NCBI GenBank assembly: GCA_029255685.2
Contig: CM055311.2
Coordinates: 14,592,952-14,656,951, forward strand
Direction: 5' to 3'
Length of the DNA stretch: 64,000 nucleotides
Source of the DNA: Silene conica
Taxonomy: Eukaryota > Streptophyta > Magnoliopsida > Caryophyllales > Caryophyllaceae
Made by a program: the position numbers and the translations under genes. Shown here piece after piece: positions 1-13,465 of this stretch (positions are counted from its first letter, which is position 1; every line of letters begins with the position of its first letter). The notes under the pieces were generated by a model, which saw nothing but the letters and a program-made list of their open reading frames with translations, ran no database searches and had not been told where the DNA came from.

Positions 1-737
1 TCCCTTCATTACGGTGACACAATCTTCTAAGGCCACACTAAGTTACAACCGTTTGCAAAAATTAAATACGTTATTGAAAGCATTCAAGGCATTCACAAGA
101 TGATAAATAAAATGCATCAACTAAAAACAATTTATACATGACATAATACTGTTATTATGATTAATAAATTTATACCAAACCACCTTTTAAGATTAAAATT
201 AAGTGACTATACCGTTTTAATCACCAATTTTAACAAACATATAATCCATTATTTTAAACTGTTTTAAAACAATATGTATCAAGCGAGGGTGAACCGTTTC
301 ACTAAATAATACACTATTTCCGTATATAGTATATTATTTTAAGCCATGTGAAAATAAAACATGTTATTTTCGTAAAATAAAAAAAAAAAAAAAACGATTC
401 TGTTACAGGGGTGGTCTACCGACCGGAAAAACAGGTCGACCGACCACCTGACGAAAAAAAAATTTTTTTTTTTTTTTTTTTAAAGCAGAATGGTCGACCG
501 ACCCGAAAAACAGGTCGACCGACCACAATACACGAAACCGAGTTTCTGAACACGATTTCTCACAAAGGAAACTATTTTGGAAAAAAAAACAGAAAACTCA
601 CACAGGGGCGGTCGACCGACCGCTATAACTGGTCGACCGACCGACACGGCGGCAGAAACGAGATTTTTCAAAAACTTTTAAATAAACTTATGAAAAACAC
701 AAAAGTAAAATTTTCATGGCCTGGCTCTGATACCACT
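1..737 (-). mobile_element. Untranslated leader of a minus-strand copia element
   Basis: This stretch lies on the internal side of the LTR at 738-1737 and next to its primer binding site, so it should be the 5' leader of a minus-strand copia element whose coding part lies beyond the window. I see no coding region; the open frames here start at GTG and run through low-complexity A and T tracts. At 409-643 there are three paired modules built on GGTCGACCGACC (413-446, 491-524, 609-643). Confidence 0.6.
723..735 (-). other. Primer binding site (initiator Met tRNA) of minus-strand copia element
   Basis: On the minus strand this reads TGGTATCAGAGCC, complementary to the 3' end of plant initiator methionine tRNA, the usual primer of Ty1/copia elements. 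It sits two bases from the LTR at 738-1737, which fixes that LTR as the 5' LTR of a minus-strand element. Confidence 0.85.
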
Positions 738-1737
738 TGTGGGGAATAAAGCATGTATTCACCCTAAACTTGCAGGATTATAATGAAAAATACAGTTGTG
801 TTTATAGTCATAAGATTAAAAAGGATAAGAAAAAGAATTCAACCTTTGGTCCTTTGTGCTTATGGCCTAAGAACAGGAATTAATGCAAATTCCCTCCTAT
901 AACTTGCACCCAAGACTTAGTTTGAGACGTGGCCGCGTGTGCTAGAAATCCTCTCCAATTGCCTTGTAATATTGGGAGAGCCCCTGAGGTTTTAGATGTG
1001 AGATCTGAGGTTTTGGGAGAAGAATGCTCTCAAACCCTAATTTTACCTTGAGATTTATTAAACAGTGCAACAAGAGTCTTTGATATAAGGAGAAGGACTC
1101 TCCTTATATACTACACTTGGCCGGCCGAAATTGATGTCGGGTAGGAGTGGGCTTTCCACTCTTACCTTATTCCAATGCGTGATTCGACCCAATTAGCTTT
1201 AAGTTGTTCGCGGGTTTTATTTATAAATCGTAACATGTTATCAGATATTAATACAGTCGATATATTAATAATGGTCTGACAAAATACGATATTGTATAAT
1301 TATCCAAATTAATATAACTGTTTATATTAATACGCGAATACTATATTTAATTAAATATAACCGTTTATATTTAATTTACGAATTAATCTTGTAATCCGTA
1401 TTAGCTAAAATTATTTAATCCGTATTAAATAATAATCTCAACATCTTATTGACTAATTTATTAGTCAACACCTCTGACTAACTGTTTAGTCATATCCGGC
1501 ATAAATGTGACTGTATTTTCATACCTTCACATCTCTCAAACGTGTCCTATAGGTGTGACGTATAGGGACCAGTTGATCACCGCCATCCGTATGACAATAA
1601 CGTCAAACTTATCTAGCAAGCCAACCGTTATTGATAAACGTGGATCAACTGGTAATAATACAGAAGTATGCCCTTGTGATCCTTAAAGAGATTTAATAAG
1701 TCATTGTACTTAATTGTCAAGGACACCAGCCCCAACA
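738..1737 (-). repeat. copia 5' LTR, minus strand
   Basis: On the minus strand it begins TGTTGGGGCTGG and ends CCCCACA, giving matched TG...CA ends, and is followed by a tRNA-Met primer site. Length is 1000 bp. It carries a module also found in three other LTRs in this window (1546-1650: a GTTTGAC...GTC dyad, then a GGTGATCAACTGGTCCC-like stretch, then TCACACCTATAGGA). Confidence 0.8.
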
Positions 1738-2465
1738 TATCATTACCATAAATCTCCAAAAATCGGGTTCAATAATTAACAAAGAAATCCACTATTACGC
1801 TTAATGTTTACAAATGAGTCACCACTCCTCAATTGTACCCAACTTAAGTGTGTGAATATGTCGAACAATCAAAGTCATTATTGCGTTTACAATATTTTTA
1901 GTTTTGGGATATTTGTTGAGGTCTTAAAAAGAAATTTTTTTAATTAGATTAATGCTATGAATTAAATTTGGGGTTGATTATTATAATGCTCGATATATAA
2001 TACTTTTACTATGATATTTAAATAATTAGAATATTTTATTGTGAATTTTTTTATATCGAACAAGGTTTTTATTGAAGTTTTTTTTTCAAAACTCGGTCTA
2101 TCGAAGGGTAATGAGGGTGGATTAGACAATTTAGGCGTAATCAAGCAAAATTGCGAAATTAAGATTAATTAAAAGATTATATTTTTATACACATATGATT
2201 TGTAGAAAAAGTAAGGTTAATGTTGTATTTTTTTAAAAAAAATATAGGGTTACCTTATAGAAAATCTCAAAATTCAATTTGATACATCACATACTTAACG
2301 GATAAAATTGACGGAAAAACAATTAAGGGTCACGGCAATACATATTAATAAAGTTGAGGGTTAGCATGTGTGATGTCTGAAAAATAGGATTACCATGTAG
2401 AATTTGAAAAAACACAGGGTTATCATGTAAAATAACCCAAAAAAATTCTATGATAGTATCTAAAC
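1738..2465. other. Intergenic, AT-rich, no gene seen
   Basis: No supported coding region. Between 2245 and 2435 a short phrase close to GGGTTACCATGTAGAA recurs at least three times, which suggests a degraded repeat, but I could not define its ends. Confidence 0.4.
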
Positions 2466-2469
2466 CCGA

Positions 2470-4540
2470 AAAAATGGAATCCAGCTACAACTCAAAAAGA
2501 TCATCATTGTCTTCGCTACCGGGCTGATGCAGTACATATGAAATCCACGTCTCCCTAAGCTCATCATTTATTGTTGAGAATAAGTGGAAGGAACTTTATC
2601 AAAATACTACAATTATTCAAAACAAAAGTATTGTGAGAAAATTAAAATGAAATTGATGACTGATTACTATGAACTGTGAACGATGATCCTCTGATTTTAA
2701 CAAAACACCAGCTAGAGTTTAACACTAATTGGCCCATACAAACTATCTAGTTTTTCTTACACTCGAATTTATTTGTATAAAACAAAAAATTACGGAAAAG
2801 TTAGGCAGTCCATTAGACTCTTGGAGCTGTTCCACCTTAGAGGTGGCACAGAATGAGCTGTGTGGCCGAAGTTCATATCAGTGTAGTTTACAGTATTTCA
2901 GCCACCAACAGAATTGTTGTTGTCGGGTAATGGAGTTTCCGTAGTTCCGATTCCACACCATCAGCTTCCTCAACAACATCAGCCCATCTGAATGCAGGCG
3001 CTGAGGTATCATTTTTTTTCTGATCGAACGATAATTGCAGAAACTATAAGTACTATGTAATGCAAAGAATTATTAGTAAATCAGAACACTGCATTGAAAG
3101 CTAGAACATAATGATGCTAGCCATCAACGAATTACATTGGTGGTAGAAGTTATTTCCATTCATAAAAGTTTGTTAGTAAGAATAAGTAGCTATGTTCAAT
3201 AATAAAAACTGCATATAAGAGACTAATTACTGATAATAAATCGTACCTTTTTGCATGATAATTATTACTGATATGATTGTTAAATCTGTTTCTAGCAGAA
3301 ATGGCCATTACAGAGTTCACCGCCAGTCCAGGGTCTCTCTGAGAACTAGTATGTAACGGTTTATACGATTCTTTTGCACAAGTACTTCGCAAGACTGAAT
3401 TTAAATTAGAAACACTTTGATGATGAGTTTGCTTCATACGACTTTGGACGATTGATGACCACTACCGCCAACACCAATATCACGCCTTGTCGCTCCAACT
3501 GTAGCCCACGATCTAAAATCACGGCATAGAAGTTGCGCACGATCAGAAAAAAACGCATAAATACCAACAGCTCTGAAAGATGAGGAAGTGTTTCTCCCCA
3601 GATGATTTTTTCTAGAGTTATAGTTGAAGTCTAGATCCACTTTAGGCCGAAACTCATTACTGTTGATAGACCTATGAACATTTCTGCTACTTGAGTATCT
3701 TTTATTATTTGAGACCTCATGCGAACTGGCAAAGAGGTAAAGAACAAGTTCATAAACTAAACTTATATACGCCAAAAACTAAATTTATGCATTAAATCAG
3801 AGCATGATAGGTTCAACAACAAATAATACTAAAGCAACAAATAAAAGATACCTCGAAACATTATAGATCCTCCTAGACCACCTTACCAAATCAACCATAA
3901 TATCATAATTACACTAATAACTTATGCAATTAAGAAGTTCTGCGGAAAAAAGCTCCAATTTGTATGAATCCTAACTACTTTAAAATTATCAATTATACCT
4001 TCTTCAAAATTGACAGCAGGTTTGGAATAAGTGGTATGTTCCTAAGCATGGATTTATGGCCTGGTTATATCATTAGAAGGGTTTCAACACCAAAGATAAG
4101 CTATTCAGACTGAACATAAGGCTGAACATAAGCACTGACAGCAGGTGCTGCATTTGTGATCACGGGGACAAAACACATCAGCGTCTTTTTTTCAGGTGCC
4201 AATACAGCAGAATGATTCTGAATCTACTGCAACAATGGACAATGGACAGAGGTGGGACTGTCTGATGATAATGTACATCACTGGCATATTCACAGACGCT
4301 TTACGAGACTTAAATGTGAAGTGCTGAAAAGGTAAATCAACTTCTTAATAACACTATCAATAAAATTCTTTGAGAAAGAATTTGTTAGTTAGGAATCGAC
4401 TAACACGACAAGAATTTATATAGCAGTGTGGCTCTGCAGTTGGTAAATTACCTTAACCGGAGTGCACTCGCTGCAGATGGAGTTGTCCACGCAGACCCTG
4501 AAACCCATTGAGACCTTGCAGTCATACATCCTACATAGTA
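2470..4540 (-). pseudogene. Unrecognised multi-exon gene-like region, probably degenerate
   Basis: Several minus-strand segments look like exons with fair splice signals. One at about 3434-3737 follows a pyrimidine tract plus AG at its right edge and reads Ser/Asn/Arg-rich protein, but ends in a stop near 3432, after which a different frame continues (3437 leftward). Another at 4449-4530 is bounded by AG and GT. A last segment at 2488-2570 reads a plausible acidic C-terminus ending GSEDNDDLFEL and a stop. I do not recognise the family. The frame breaks argue for a decayed gene; an intact gene with exons I have mis-set is the alternative. Confidence 0.3.
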
Positions 4541-6889
4541 AGAAAAAAATGAGATATGTTGGCTAATAATCGAGCCAACATCAAGGTTAAGAGATAATTA
4601 AAGTGCAGGCATCATTCTAAAGCTTGTATACACATTTCTTGAGCATCTTTTTAGATAGTTTTACAATAAGAGATGAAATTAGCATGTAGCCAGTACAAAA
4701 ATACTCAAAAATATAAGTTCCTACTTCCTACGTCCCACCAAAACGTTTAACGGTATAATAGATGTCATTGCAGAATCGTTTCATTATATGCTTACGCCTC
4801 AAGGACGTGTAACAGAAACCATTTTCAAATATACAGTGAAAAAAGTCGTAAAACCAAGACTGAATAAGCAGTAAATTTTAATTATAAGAGATGTCTTATA
4901 AAGCGAAACTTAGAAGACATCACTATACTTCACTACAGTCTACAAAAGACTACAGTACAAGGCTGGAACGATATAACGACTAAAATTTCCATAGCAAATT
5001 AAGCATTTGTTGGTAAAGCCTATACTTGTTATATGGTAACGAACCAGCTAAGCTAATGGACATACATAATGAGGATTCAAAAGGGAAAACAAAGAGAGAA
5101 TTTAATCAAGAGGTAAACTAGGCAATTTGCATGCAGGAGAAGTATGTGCGTCAAGACTGTCGACGACCATATTTTACAAAGTGGTGCGAGGTGGAATTGA
5201 ACAAGTTACAAAAAGTCTTACCTTGCGCTGACCGTATTGCTTCATTTATATAGGTTAAGGTTAGGATACATGGCAAGTCTCCAAAATTTCTACGTAAAAT
5301 TTAAGACCGTGATAGAAGACTAGTAAGCAAAAGCATTGAACAAGTTACCTGTTAAGAAGCTGGAAAAGGGCTCACTTTAAACGGATGATGGAGCCATGTT
5401 CTCCAACAAATAGCTTAAGCAACTTCTAAAGTATCCGAAGATGAAATGAGCATCTTTTGAATGTGATAGAAGACATGTCTAGATCTCATACTAGACTTGA
5501 GTTTCTTTCCCTGAAAGAAGCTCCCACTGTTATCTTATAACTCGTTACGTGTTGGTATGTTAGAGGGATCAACTTATCGCTCTTATGTACCCAGTCACAT
5601 TTGTACTAAAATTTATTTTGTAGTTATCCAGATTTGATTTGTTGGTTCTCCTGGAGAACTCGTATCGATTTAACTCAACATGCTTAAAACATCCTGGCTT
5701 ACATGAATACACTTGCATAAGTAATTTAGTTCATGTTATCAACAACTTTTAGATTCTATGAATCACCATGTCTGTATCTAGGTGATTCATATTCATTGGT
5801 ATGAATAATCTACTTTGTTGATCTTCAATAGGCGACGTTTCATAAACTCTACTATTCCAAAATCTTACTCATCTAGAATTGAAAACCTGTCGTTCTTTAC
5901 ATTTAAAGAATTATCATTCTCTCTTAATGGTTGATTTAATTCTCTAATGATTATTGCTTCCACTAAAATTCGTGTCACCATTTTTATGGTTATTAGCTCT
6001 AACTCAATCAACATCTTTTCTTTTGACACTTATCATCTTATGAACTTTTCTCGAGTTCACGTGAAGTTTCCTTGGGAGGATACAGGACATGATATCTCTT
6101 CTACTATCTTATAAAATATATAAACATTAACAGAAAGGAAACAGGAGATGATTTCTCCTCTATTATCTTATAAATTTAGAAACATTAACATCAAGGAAAC
6201 ATTTTCCTCTCGTCTTCTCGCGTAATTTCTTTAATCCTCTCTAAGAAACATTGACTTCAGAACATTTTATTTTTGTGTCCTCGCGTAGTTTCTTCTGTGT
6301 CCTTGTGTAGTTTATTCTATCCTCTCAATAAGGGTTCTTCTCAAAGATCTCATATTTGGTTTGTGGGCATAAAAATTTCTCCCACTCTATCCTTTAAAAT
6401 AACCATTATTAGAAGGATAGCATTTTAGTCCACAAACTATATTTTGGAGAGTCAAGTATAAAGGTTGGGAACTCGGAGTCGTATCCAAGTTTCGACAAAA
6501 GAAGTATATATATCTTATATTTCGAATGTAAGATCTATTGAGTAGTGTTATTTAGGTGAAATTCTCATTCTTGATCATATCATGTTAAGTGTACAATGAA
6601 CAATTCAAGGTACCATATTTGTGATCTATTGAGATTATTTTAACTCATGTTACAAAGCACACAAATGCATTTCAAACGAAATTTTAATAACAACCATAAT
6701 GATTAAAACAAACGGGTGACTCGGGTTACAAACCATGTCATCAATATTCAAAATTACAACCATTGTTTGAAAATTAATTCCTTGTCTTACAAGGAAGAAT
6801 ATGGTTCTAAAATCTTGAAATGCAAAATGAAAGAAGACATTTAAAAATTAGATCCCATGCTCTTCATGTTTTCAATCTTGGATGCTACC
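4541..6889. other. No gene identified; AT-rich, probably old transposon sequence
   Basis: I see no supported coding region or clear repeat ends. The right part adjoins the broken gag of a minus-strand copia element and may be its 3' region. Confidence 0.35.
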
Positions 6890-7904
6890 TTAGCCATCCA
6901 TGTAAGGAACTTCAGGCATCCGTGTCCTTGCCTTTGTCCTTCTCGGGTGCCCTTTTAAAAACAATTAGAAATGGGTAAGAATCAACAAATTGTATCATTA
7001 TACAAAAGTTGACATAAAATAACATGATTTATGAGATTTATTACCTACTGGAAGAACCTTTCCAGCTTTGAGGTCGGCCAAATACTTATGGCAATTCCGC
7101 TTCCAATGACACACCCTAGCGCAATAATGGCACTTGTCTTCAACCTTTGAAGAAGTAGAAGCACCTTTCGAAAAGGTCTTCTCCTTTCTATTGGAGGGTG
7201 TGGTATTGGAGGCTTTGATGCCCTTGCCTTTGCTCGCACTCCGCTTAAATTTCCCCTTGCTCTTCTTTTGGATAGCAAGCACGTCCCTCGAGGAATTTTC
7301 ATGAAGTCCCATGTCCCTCTCTGCTTGAACGAGCATCTTATGCAATTCGTTCAAAGAGGTTTCTTGATTGCGCATGTTGAAGTTCACCCGGAACTGTGCA
7401 TACGACTTATTATGAGGGAGTCGGAACATCCACTCCTTGCACTTTCAAGGTCTCGGCTAGCTTAGCTAATTTGAGCACATGAGGGCTTATCTTTTGATCC
7501 TCCTTCAAGTTGAGGTCAAAGAAGGCGGATGCCGCCTCATATTGAATCACCCTCGGAGCTTGCGAAAACATGGTCGCAAGCTTGGTGTAAATCTCATGTG
7601 ACGTGCTAAGCTTGATCATACTCCTTTGGAGATCCGGCTCCAGGGATAATATGAGCACGTAATTGAGAGTGGACGACTCTTTCATATAGGCCTCATAGGC
7701 CTCACGAGTCGCATCCTCGGAGCGAGCGGCGGGAGTGGGTGGAGCGGCTACGGTTAGGTAACAAGTCTTATCGTCACCTTCCGCGGCCAAAAGTAATTGC
7801 GCGTCCCAATCTTTAAAATTGGCACCATGCTTGTCGAGTTTGCAACGATCCATGAAGGATTGAAGCCCTGATACGTTAGTTAGTGGAGGAGCGATTTGGG
7901 CCAT
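6890..7904 (-). pseudogene. Broken copia Gag, minus strand
   Basis: The minus-strand reading starts at ATG 7904-7902 (MAQIAPPLTN...) and matches the copia Gag core up to about 7425, where the frame stops at two TAA codons and resumes one frame over (RLPHNKSYAQF...). The phrase joining the two halves in intact Gags is missing, so a small deletion with frameshift is likely. A zinc knuckle follows, CHYC-x4-H-x4-C, with its usual glycine replaced. After GKVLPVG there is a GT at 7044 and a pyrimidine/AAG acceptor near 6952; splicing these would add about 20 residues and stop at 6890. No protease, integrase or reverse transcriptase is present, so the copy is gag-only or truncated. Confidence 0.75.
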
Positions 7905-10334
7905 TGATGATTGTTGAAAAAGAACTACAAATAAAATGAAGGAATTAAAACAATTATCGTTTATAAAACTTGTAAATATTTTAAACAAGTTGAACATTTA
8001 CTTAATGATCTCTTAGCTTACCCAATTAAATAAATGATTCCGAGACCCAAATCCATACTAACTCGGGCACAGTGTAGCCGATTCATCCCTTATTAATATA
8101 ATTCGGTGGATTAACCTTTAATCGATTCTACATTAGAACTCTCGGTCGACAATTTACTTTAAATTATCTTTAGCCCGAACTTATTGCAACTACGGTTACG
8201 AATACTTTCGTTGAGATCGACCAAATTTCAAAAGTGTAATCACATTACCCCACTTACCCAACGTAATAAGTTTAGCACCCCGGTGTAGCCGAGCCCACTT
8301 CCTTTTGAAGAAGGGAGTCATGGGTTTTTACTCTTTGGTAAGGCTAAGTCTCAATCATTAAACACGTAAGAGATCTTGTCAATTTATTATCTATCTCCTT
8401 TAAGTGAACTAATTCGGTGAATTATCGATAAATTTAATTGACTCAGTCAATATACTCGATAAACATGCATGACTCGGTATGACGATTTGGCTATGCATGC
8501 AAACATGTAAAGCATAAATAAAAGCATAAAACTTAAAGCATAAAGAAAATCCTAGTATGGCCTTCCTAAAATAGAATGAAATATAAAATACAAATTCGGA
8601 AACCAACTCCTTGGTCCCTTGAATTTCACTCGAGGTACGCATCCCAAGGCAAACACCGTCTTGGTCGGAACTCCTTTCCGAAAAGCACCGTCTTCAAGGG
8701 CTCCGGAATATATTTAAAATTACAAATTTTTCTATCTACTTTATACATTATAAAATAGAATAAAACAATAAAATAAAGTGATACGAGGTCACATTTAATT
8801 ACAACCGAATCAATATTCCAATACATTTCGGGTAATATCGATTAAAACTAAGGCCATACTAAGCAAAATTACATAATTCCAAATTACGTAAATAAAAATT
8901 ATTACAATCATAAATAAAATGCAATACTTATGAATATGTAACTAACATGCCAATCCTAAGCCAAATCGTCCTATTTAAATATTGTTATCAATATAGCCCG
9001 GTTTTATGCAATCGCATGATTTTAACATTTAAAAATCACTTAACATTACGTGAATTAATATTCACATTTAAGTTAACATCCTAACACATTTTAGGTTTCA
9101 AAATTTAGTCTTGCTCAAATTTTGAACATGACTTAACTTATTATTAATATATTGTTCGGAATTTAATCGGTTTTATGGGAAAAATAATATAAAATGCCAA
9201 ATAAGTCATAAAAATTTCGAAAAATTCAAAATTCAAAATTTGAATATTCTGGAACTTTCTCAACTTTCCAGAACCATAAAATATTAGTATTACAAAATAA
9301 TTAATTTATTTCATAAATAAATCATAAAACACGCATTTTTAAGCCGTAAATTCAAAATTCACTTTAAAAGCATGCAATAAAATACTAATATTATTTTTAG
9401 TCTTTCTAAGACACTTTAAAGACCTCAAAAGGACCAAAAACGTCTGGCCAAAGCTGAAAAATTACTTTATGACTCTAACAATTCAACTTTTCCACTTTAC
9501 CTTGTAAAATTAAAAATTAAAATTGTAAAAACTTTCAGCCCCCAAGAAAAATATAATGATGAAAATATCTAATATGACATCTGTGGGTGAAGTTTTAGGC
9601 CATTTTAATAACACTTACTATTTTTAACAAATTATGTCATATTTAGCTTGATTTTAACCATTAAAATCGATTCTCATGCAATATTCGATAGTAAAATCTC
9701 AAAAATTATATGCATTCAGGAAATAATATATATGACATTGTGTAAAATTTTATGGCCAAATTCCAACTTAAACTATTTAAGTCGAATTATGTCACTATTA
9801 ACTAGATTTTTACAATAAAAATCATTAATCATGCTATAGATGATAAATCTAAAAATGTACATGAACACTTTAAATATAGCATGTGACATCTCCAAAAATA
9901 TTCGTAGTCAAATTCATAATTTAACTATTTTTACCCATTTATCCTCATATTATGACATATTAACAATTAAAATTTATAATACATGCATAAAAATTGCAAA
10001 AATTACACAAATTCATATTCATAATATAGAAACTGCATGTGAGAACATACTAAAAAATCTCGGCCATAAAGTTTATTTTACAATTTTTCCCATAATTATT
10101 ACATTTTAATCATATAAAATGTGTAAAATTAACAATTTATTAATAAAATGAACAATCTTTTTTCATAAATCATTCGAACTGGCCTAAAATATTTTAGGAC
10201 CAGAATTTTTTCACGCATAAAATATTTCGTAATTTTTCTTTAAAAATCACTTGTAACCGTTTTATTTTGTTATTTTAATAACTCGTAAAAACAAAACGAA
10301 ATGCATGCAAGCAATCGAGTGCTCTGATACAGCT
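7905..10334 (-). mobile_element. Long leader between LTR and gag of minus-strand copia element
   Basis: About 2.4 kb of non-coding DNA between the primer site (10321-10331, TGTATCAGAGC on the minus strand, one mismatch to the usual site) and the gag start. It is AT-rich, with many short T-rich runs and no supported coding region. Such length is unusual for a copia leader, and a buried older insertion is possible. Confidence 0.5.
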
Positions 10335-11575
10335 TGTTTGATAGTCTTACTAACCTAATATGAATTTGTCCTTACTAATTGATTTTAAAAATTAACATAT
10401 TAATTTAATCATTTGATCTTATGCATGCAATATAGAAAATGCGAAACAAAATTTACGAATTCTTACAATCCGACGAAAACGGGAGCAAGGATTATCCTCC
10501 ACCGAGTAACCAAAGTAGCTTACCTCCTTTACGATGCACCAAGACAACCCCTTAATATTGTAAATTATTTTAGCTAGAAATAATATACAACTTAACCTTA
10601 TATTATCAACTAATACTAAGAAAATAATACACTATTATTTTCGGTATCATAATGATAAAGATGAGCAAATTCTCTCTTGTTTTAATATTATTATTTTGAG
10701 AGAATATATGAGAAATTAAGTTTTTCACAAACTTGTGCAAGTCTTGGAATGGAAAATGAAAGAATAAAAATTAGTCTTAAGGAAATAGTTTTCACGGCAC
10801 AAATGGGGAGAAGGAGGAAGTCAATGCATGCACACTATTTTTCTTCTCAATGCATTAGGCATGCAAACCTACTCATAGTAGGTCATGATTGTGTTTGTGA
10901 CGTGTTTACATCTTAACACAATTGTCCTCCACTACCTAAAAACCACCAGATCCCACCTCCATTTTAACCCAAATTTGTCATCCATTTTATCTCATAAGAT
11001 ATACAAATGTATTGACATGTGACATATAATGGTCCATATGTCACAATTAAACAATTTAACCACTTAAATAAATATATGTCAACATGAAATATCATATATT
11101 AAATATTTACTTATAATACAATATTAAAGTAAATTATATGGGTCGAGAAAATACATTTTACAACACTTCGTAAAAGTATTATATCATTCATTCTAAATTA
11201 ATTTGTTTCGTAAACAAAGAATATGCTTTACTAATAAACGATTTTATTTACTAAATGCGAATCTTATTTAATCATATTACAATAAGATATTAATTCTCAT
11301 TTTCACTTAAAATGTTCATCTTATAAGAAATTACTTAACTCGTATCGATATAGGATTAATTAATTTATCCATTAAGGAAATTGTCCTAAAGGTGTGACCT
11401 AAAGGGATCAACTGACCACCACCATCATACGACATTAATGTCAAACTCTAGCTAGTCAATCATTACCGATTAATGTTGGTCACTTGACTATATAATTTCG
11501 AATCATCGCTTGCGTATTCTCGTCATGAGATTTAATTATGTGATCGCACTATTGTTGAGAACACAATTCCCAACA
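10335..11575 (-). repeat. copia LTR, minus strand
   Basis: On the minus strand it starts TGTTGGGAATTGTGTTC and ends ACTATCAAACA, 1241 bp, followed by an imperfect tRNA-Met primer site. It shares the conserved module at 11382-11482 with other LTRs here. Its inner end resembles the LTR at 63053-64000 (phrases around 'ggatgatcctcc' and 'gcaccaagacaacccct'). Its right edge cuts into the coding fragment at 11576-12455. Confidence 0.8.
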
Positions 11576-12455
11576 ATATCTACCTCATTCCCTTCCTCAC
11601 CCGGGAGCATGAAAATATTATAAATATCTAAAGGTGTTATGATACACCTCATTCGATTATTGACCACAAAAAGACGGGAATCAGGATTGTATAATTTTAT
11701 TAAGGAATCCGCCATGATGTGACAAAAGTTCCTAGTTTTCAGTTATAACAATCCTCCAAATCCAAATTCCTTCACATGAACCTTCTGGGTAGGCAACTTC
11801 GTCAATAGATTAAATAAACCTCTTGGAGTGCCATATCCTTCTACAATTTCTTTTATCCTGACCACACAAAAACAATAATGTCAAAGATAGACAAGATGGT
11901 CACTTTATACCTCAAACAACATCCTGAAAATAACATTGTTCACTAAAGTAGATCACGCACTAGAATGGTCACCAGTAAACAGTTCATGGTAACTATGTTC
12001 ACCAAAGGACCAACTAAATTTGAATATATAAATGGTCTCAATACCCAAAAACCTGGTAACTATTCGTCTAAAATACATCATGTAACATTGATTATACCAA
12101 AAAATCCGTTCCCCAAACTATTTCAAAGACTTCAAAAAAATTAGCAAAGAAACAGGAAATAAATTTTAAAACCTTCTGATTTTAGAGACTTCAACCTCGA
12201 TAGGTTCTTCATCACTGGCATCCTTGTTACCATTATCCTCAACTTCGTTACTATTCTCCTCAACAACAATTTCTTCTTCTTCTTCCTCATCCACTAACAA
12301 CAACATAGAAACCTTAATTAAAACTGAAATTTAAAACAGTGATTAAAATCAATTGCATGGGAGAAAATGGATTAAAATAACATTACCGTACCCAAATTAA
12401 ACAGAAACATACCTTCAATTGCTTTTCTTTTTCTTGCTACGGTCTTTTTCCCCAT
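11576..12455 (-). pseudogene. N-terminal fragment of a plant repeat-associated gene, cut by an LTR
   Basis: Three exons fit together in phase on the minus strand: 12455-12413 (MGKKTVARKRKAIE), 12293-12173 (a Glu-rich acidic stretch) and 11857 to the LTR junction. The third reads IKEIVEGYGTPRGLFNLLTK and VHVKEFGFGGLL, then an in-frame TAA at 11745-11743, then continues in the same frame for about 55 codons until the LTR at 11575. I believe this resembles transposon-associated plant proteins with an N-terminal acidic region (Ulp1/PMD-type neighbourhoods), from memory only. The premature stop and the LTR show it is dead. Confidence 0.6.
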
Positions 12456-13456
12456 TTCCTCTTCAATAAACTTGAAATAAAAACAAAAAAATGGATGAAG
12501 TAATTTTCGAGTAGTTGAAACAAAAAAAAGATGGGAGAGTACTTGAAATTTTCGAGTTTGAATGAATGAAAGATGGGAGAGTAGTTGAATTTTTGGAAAC
12601 TGTATGGGGATGGTGAAAGTGTATGGGGAAGGAGACTTTGGGGGAATTATCAGTTAAAAGAGAAAACGCATGGGAAGGGCCAAAGGGGGAAAGTAATAGG
12701 GAAGACTATTTACAATTTTCCAAAACTGACAATTATTGTACACAACTTTCACTACAATATAAACTAGTTTTATACCCGTACAAAAAATGTACAGGTCTAT
12801 TTCTAAAACTTCGCAAATATATTAATTAATTAGTGCAAATATAATTCAACATGGACTTAAATGAGAAATATATAAATTATCAATTCGGGGATGATTTTGA
12901 CTCCAAATAATTGACTAATTAATTTATTTTTTTTAAAGATTATTATAAATTGAAATTAATTTTCAATTTTAATGTTATTAACGGAAATTAGGGGTGTTCA
13001 TCCGCGGTTCGGCGAACCCAGCTGCATATTTAGTTCCGTTCACACACGTACGGTTCGGTTTGGCAAAACACCGAACCTAAACTGCACCGTTCGTAACGGT
13101 TATAAACGGTTCGGTTTGGCAAAACACCGAACCTAAACTGCACCGTTTGTAACGGTAATAAACGGTTCGATTAACCTCTTTTAACGGTTATTTGCGGTTC
13201 AGTTACCGGTTAATCTATAAACGTGCAAAATATGTTTTCTTTTGACTTTTCTTGGACTAATTATTTTTGTTGTTTGTAATTTTTTGTTTTTCGGATTTAA
13301 TTTTTAGACCGTTAAACATCGTATTTTATTCGACTGTTATATATTGTTATTTAAATATTCGATTAACAATAATTTGATCATATCGTATTTTATTATGACC
13401 ATGACGAAATATAATACTGCAATTGATTACGTAGGTAGGAATGATTAATTATGTAT
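12456..13456. other. Intergenic; short GGTTCGGT-type tandem repeat
   Basis: No coding region. At about 13045-13168 a unit of roughly 60 bp containing ACGGTTCGGTTTGGCAAAAC occurs twice in tandem, within a stretch rich in CGGTTC/GAACCG that can fold back on itself. This looks like a dispersed plant repeat. Confidence 0.5.
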
Positions 13457-13465
13457 ATAGGAGAT

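Noticed and set aside
411..749. 112-codon open frame over the GGTCGACC modules
   Set aside because: Starts with GTG, runs through poly-A and poly-T tracts and crosses the primer binding site; it is leader DNA.
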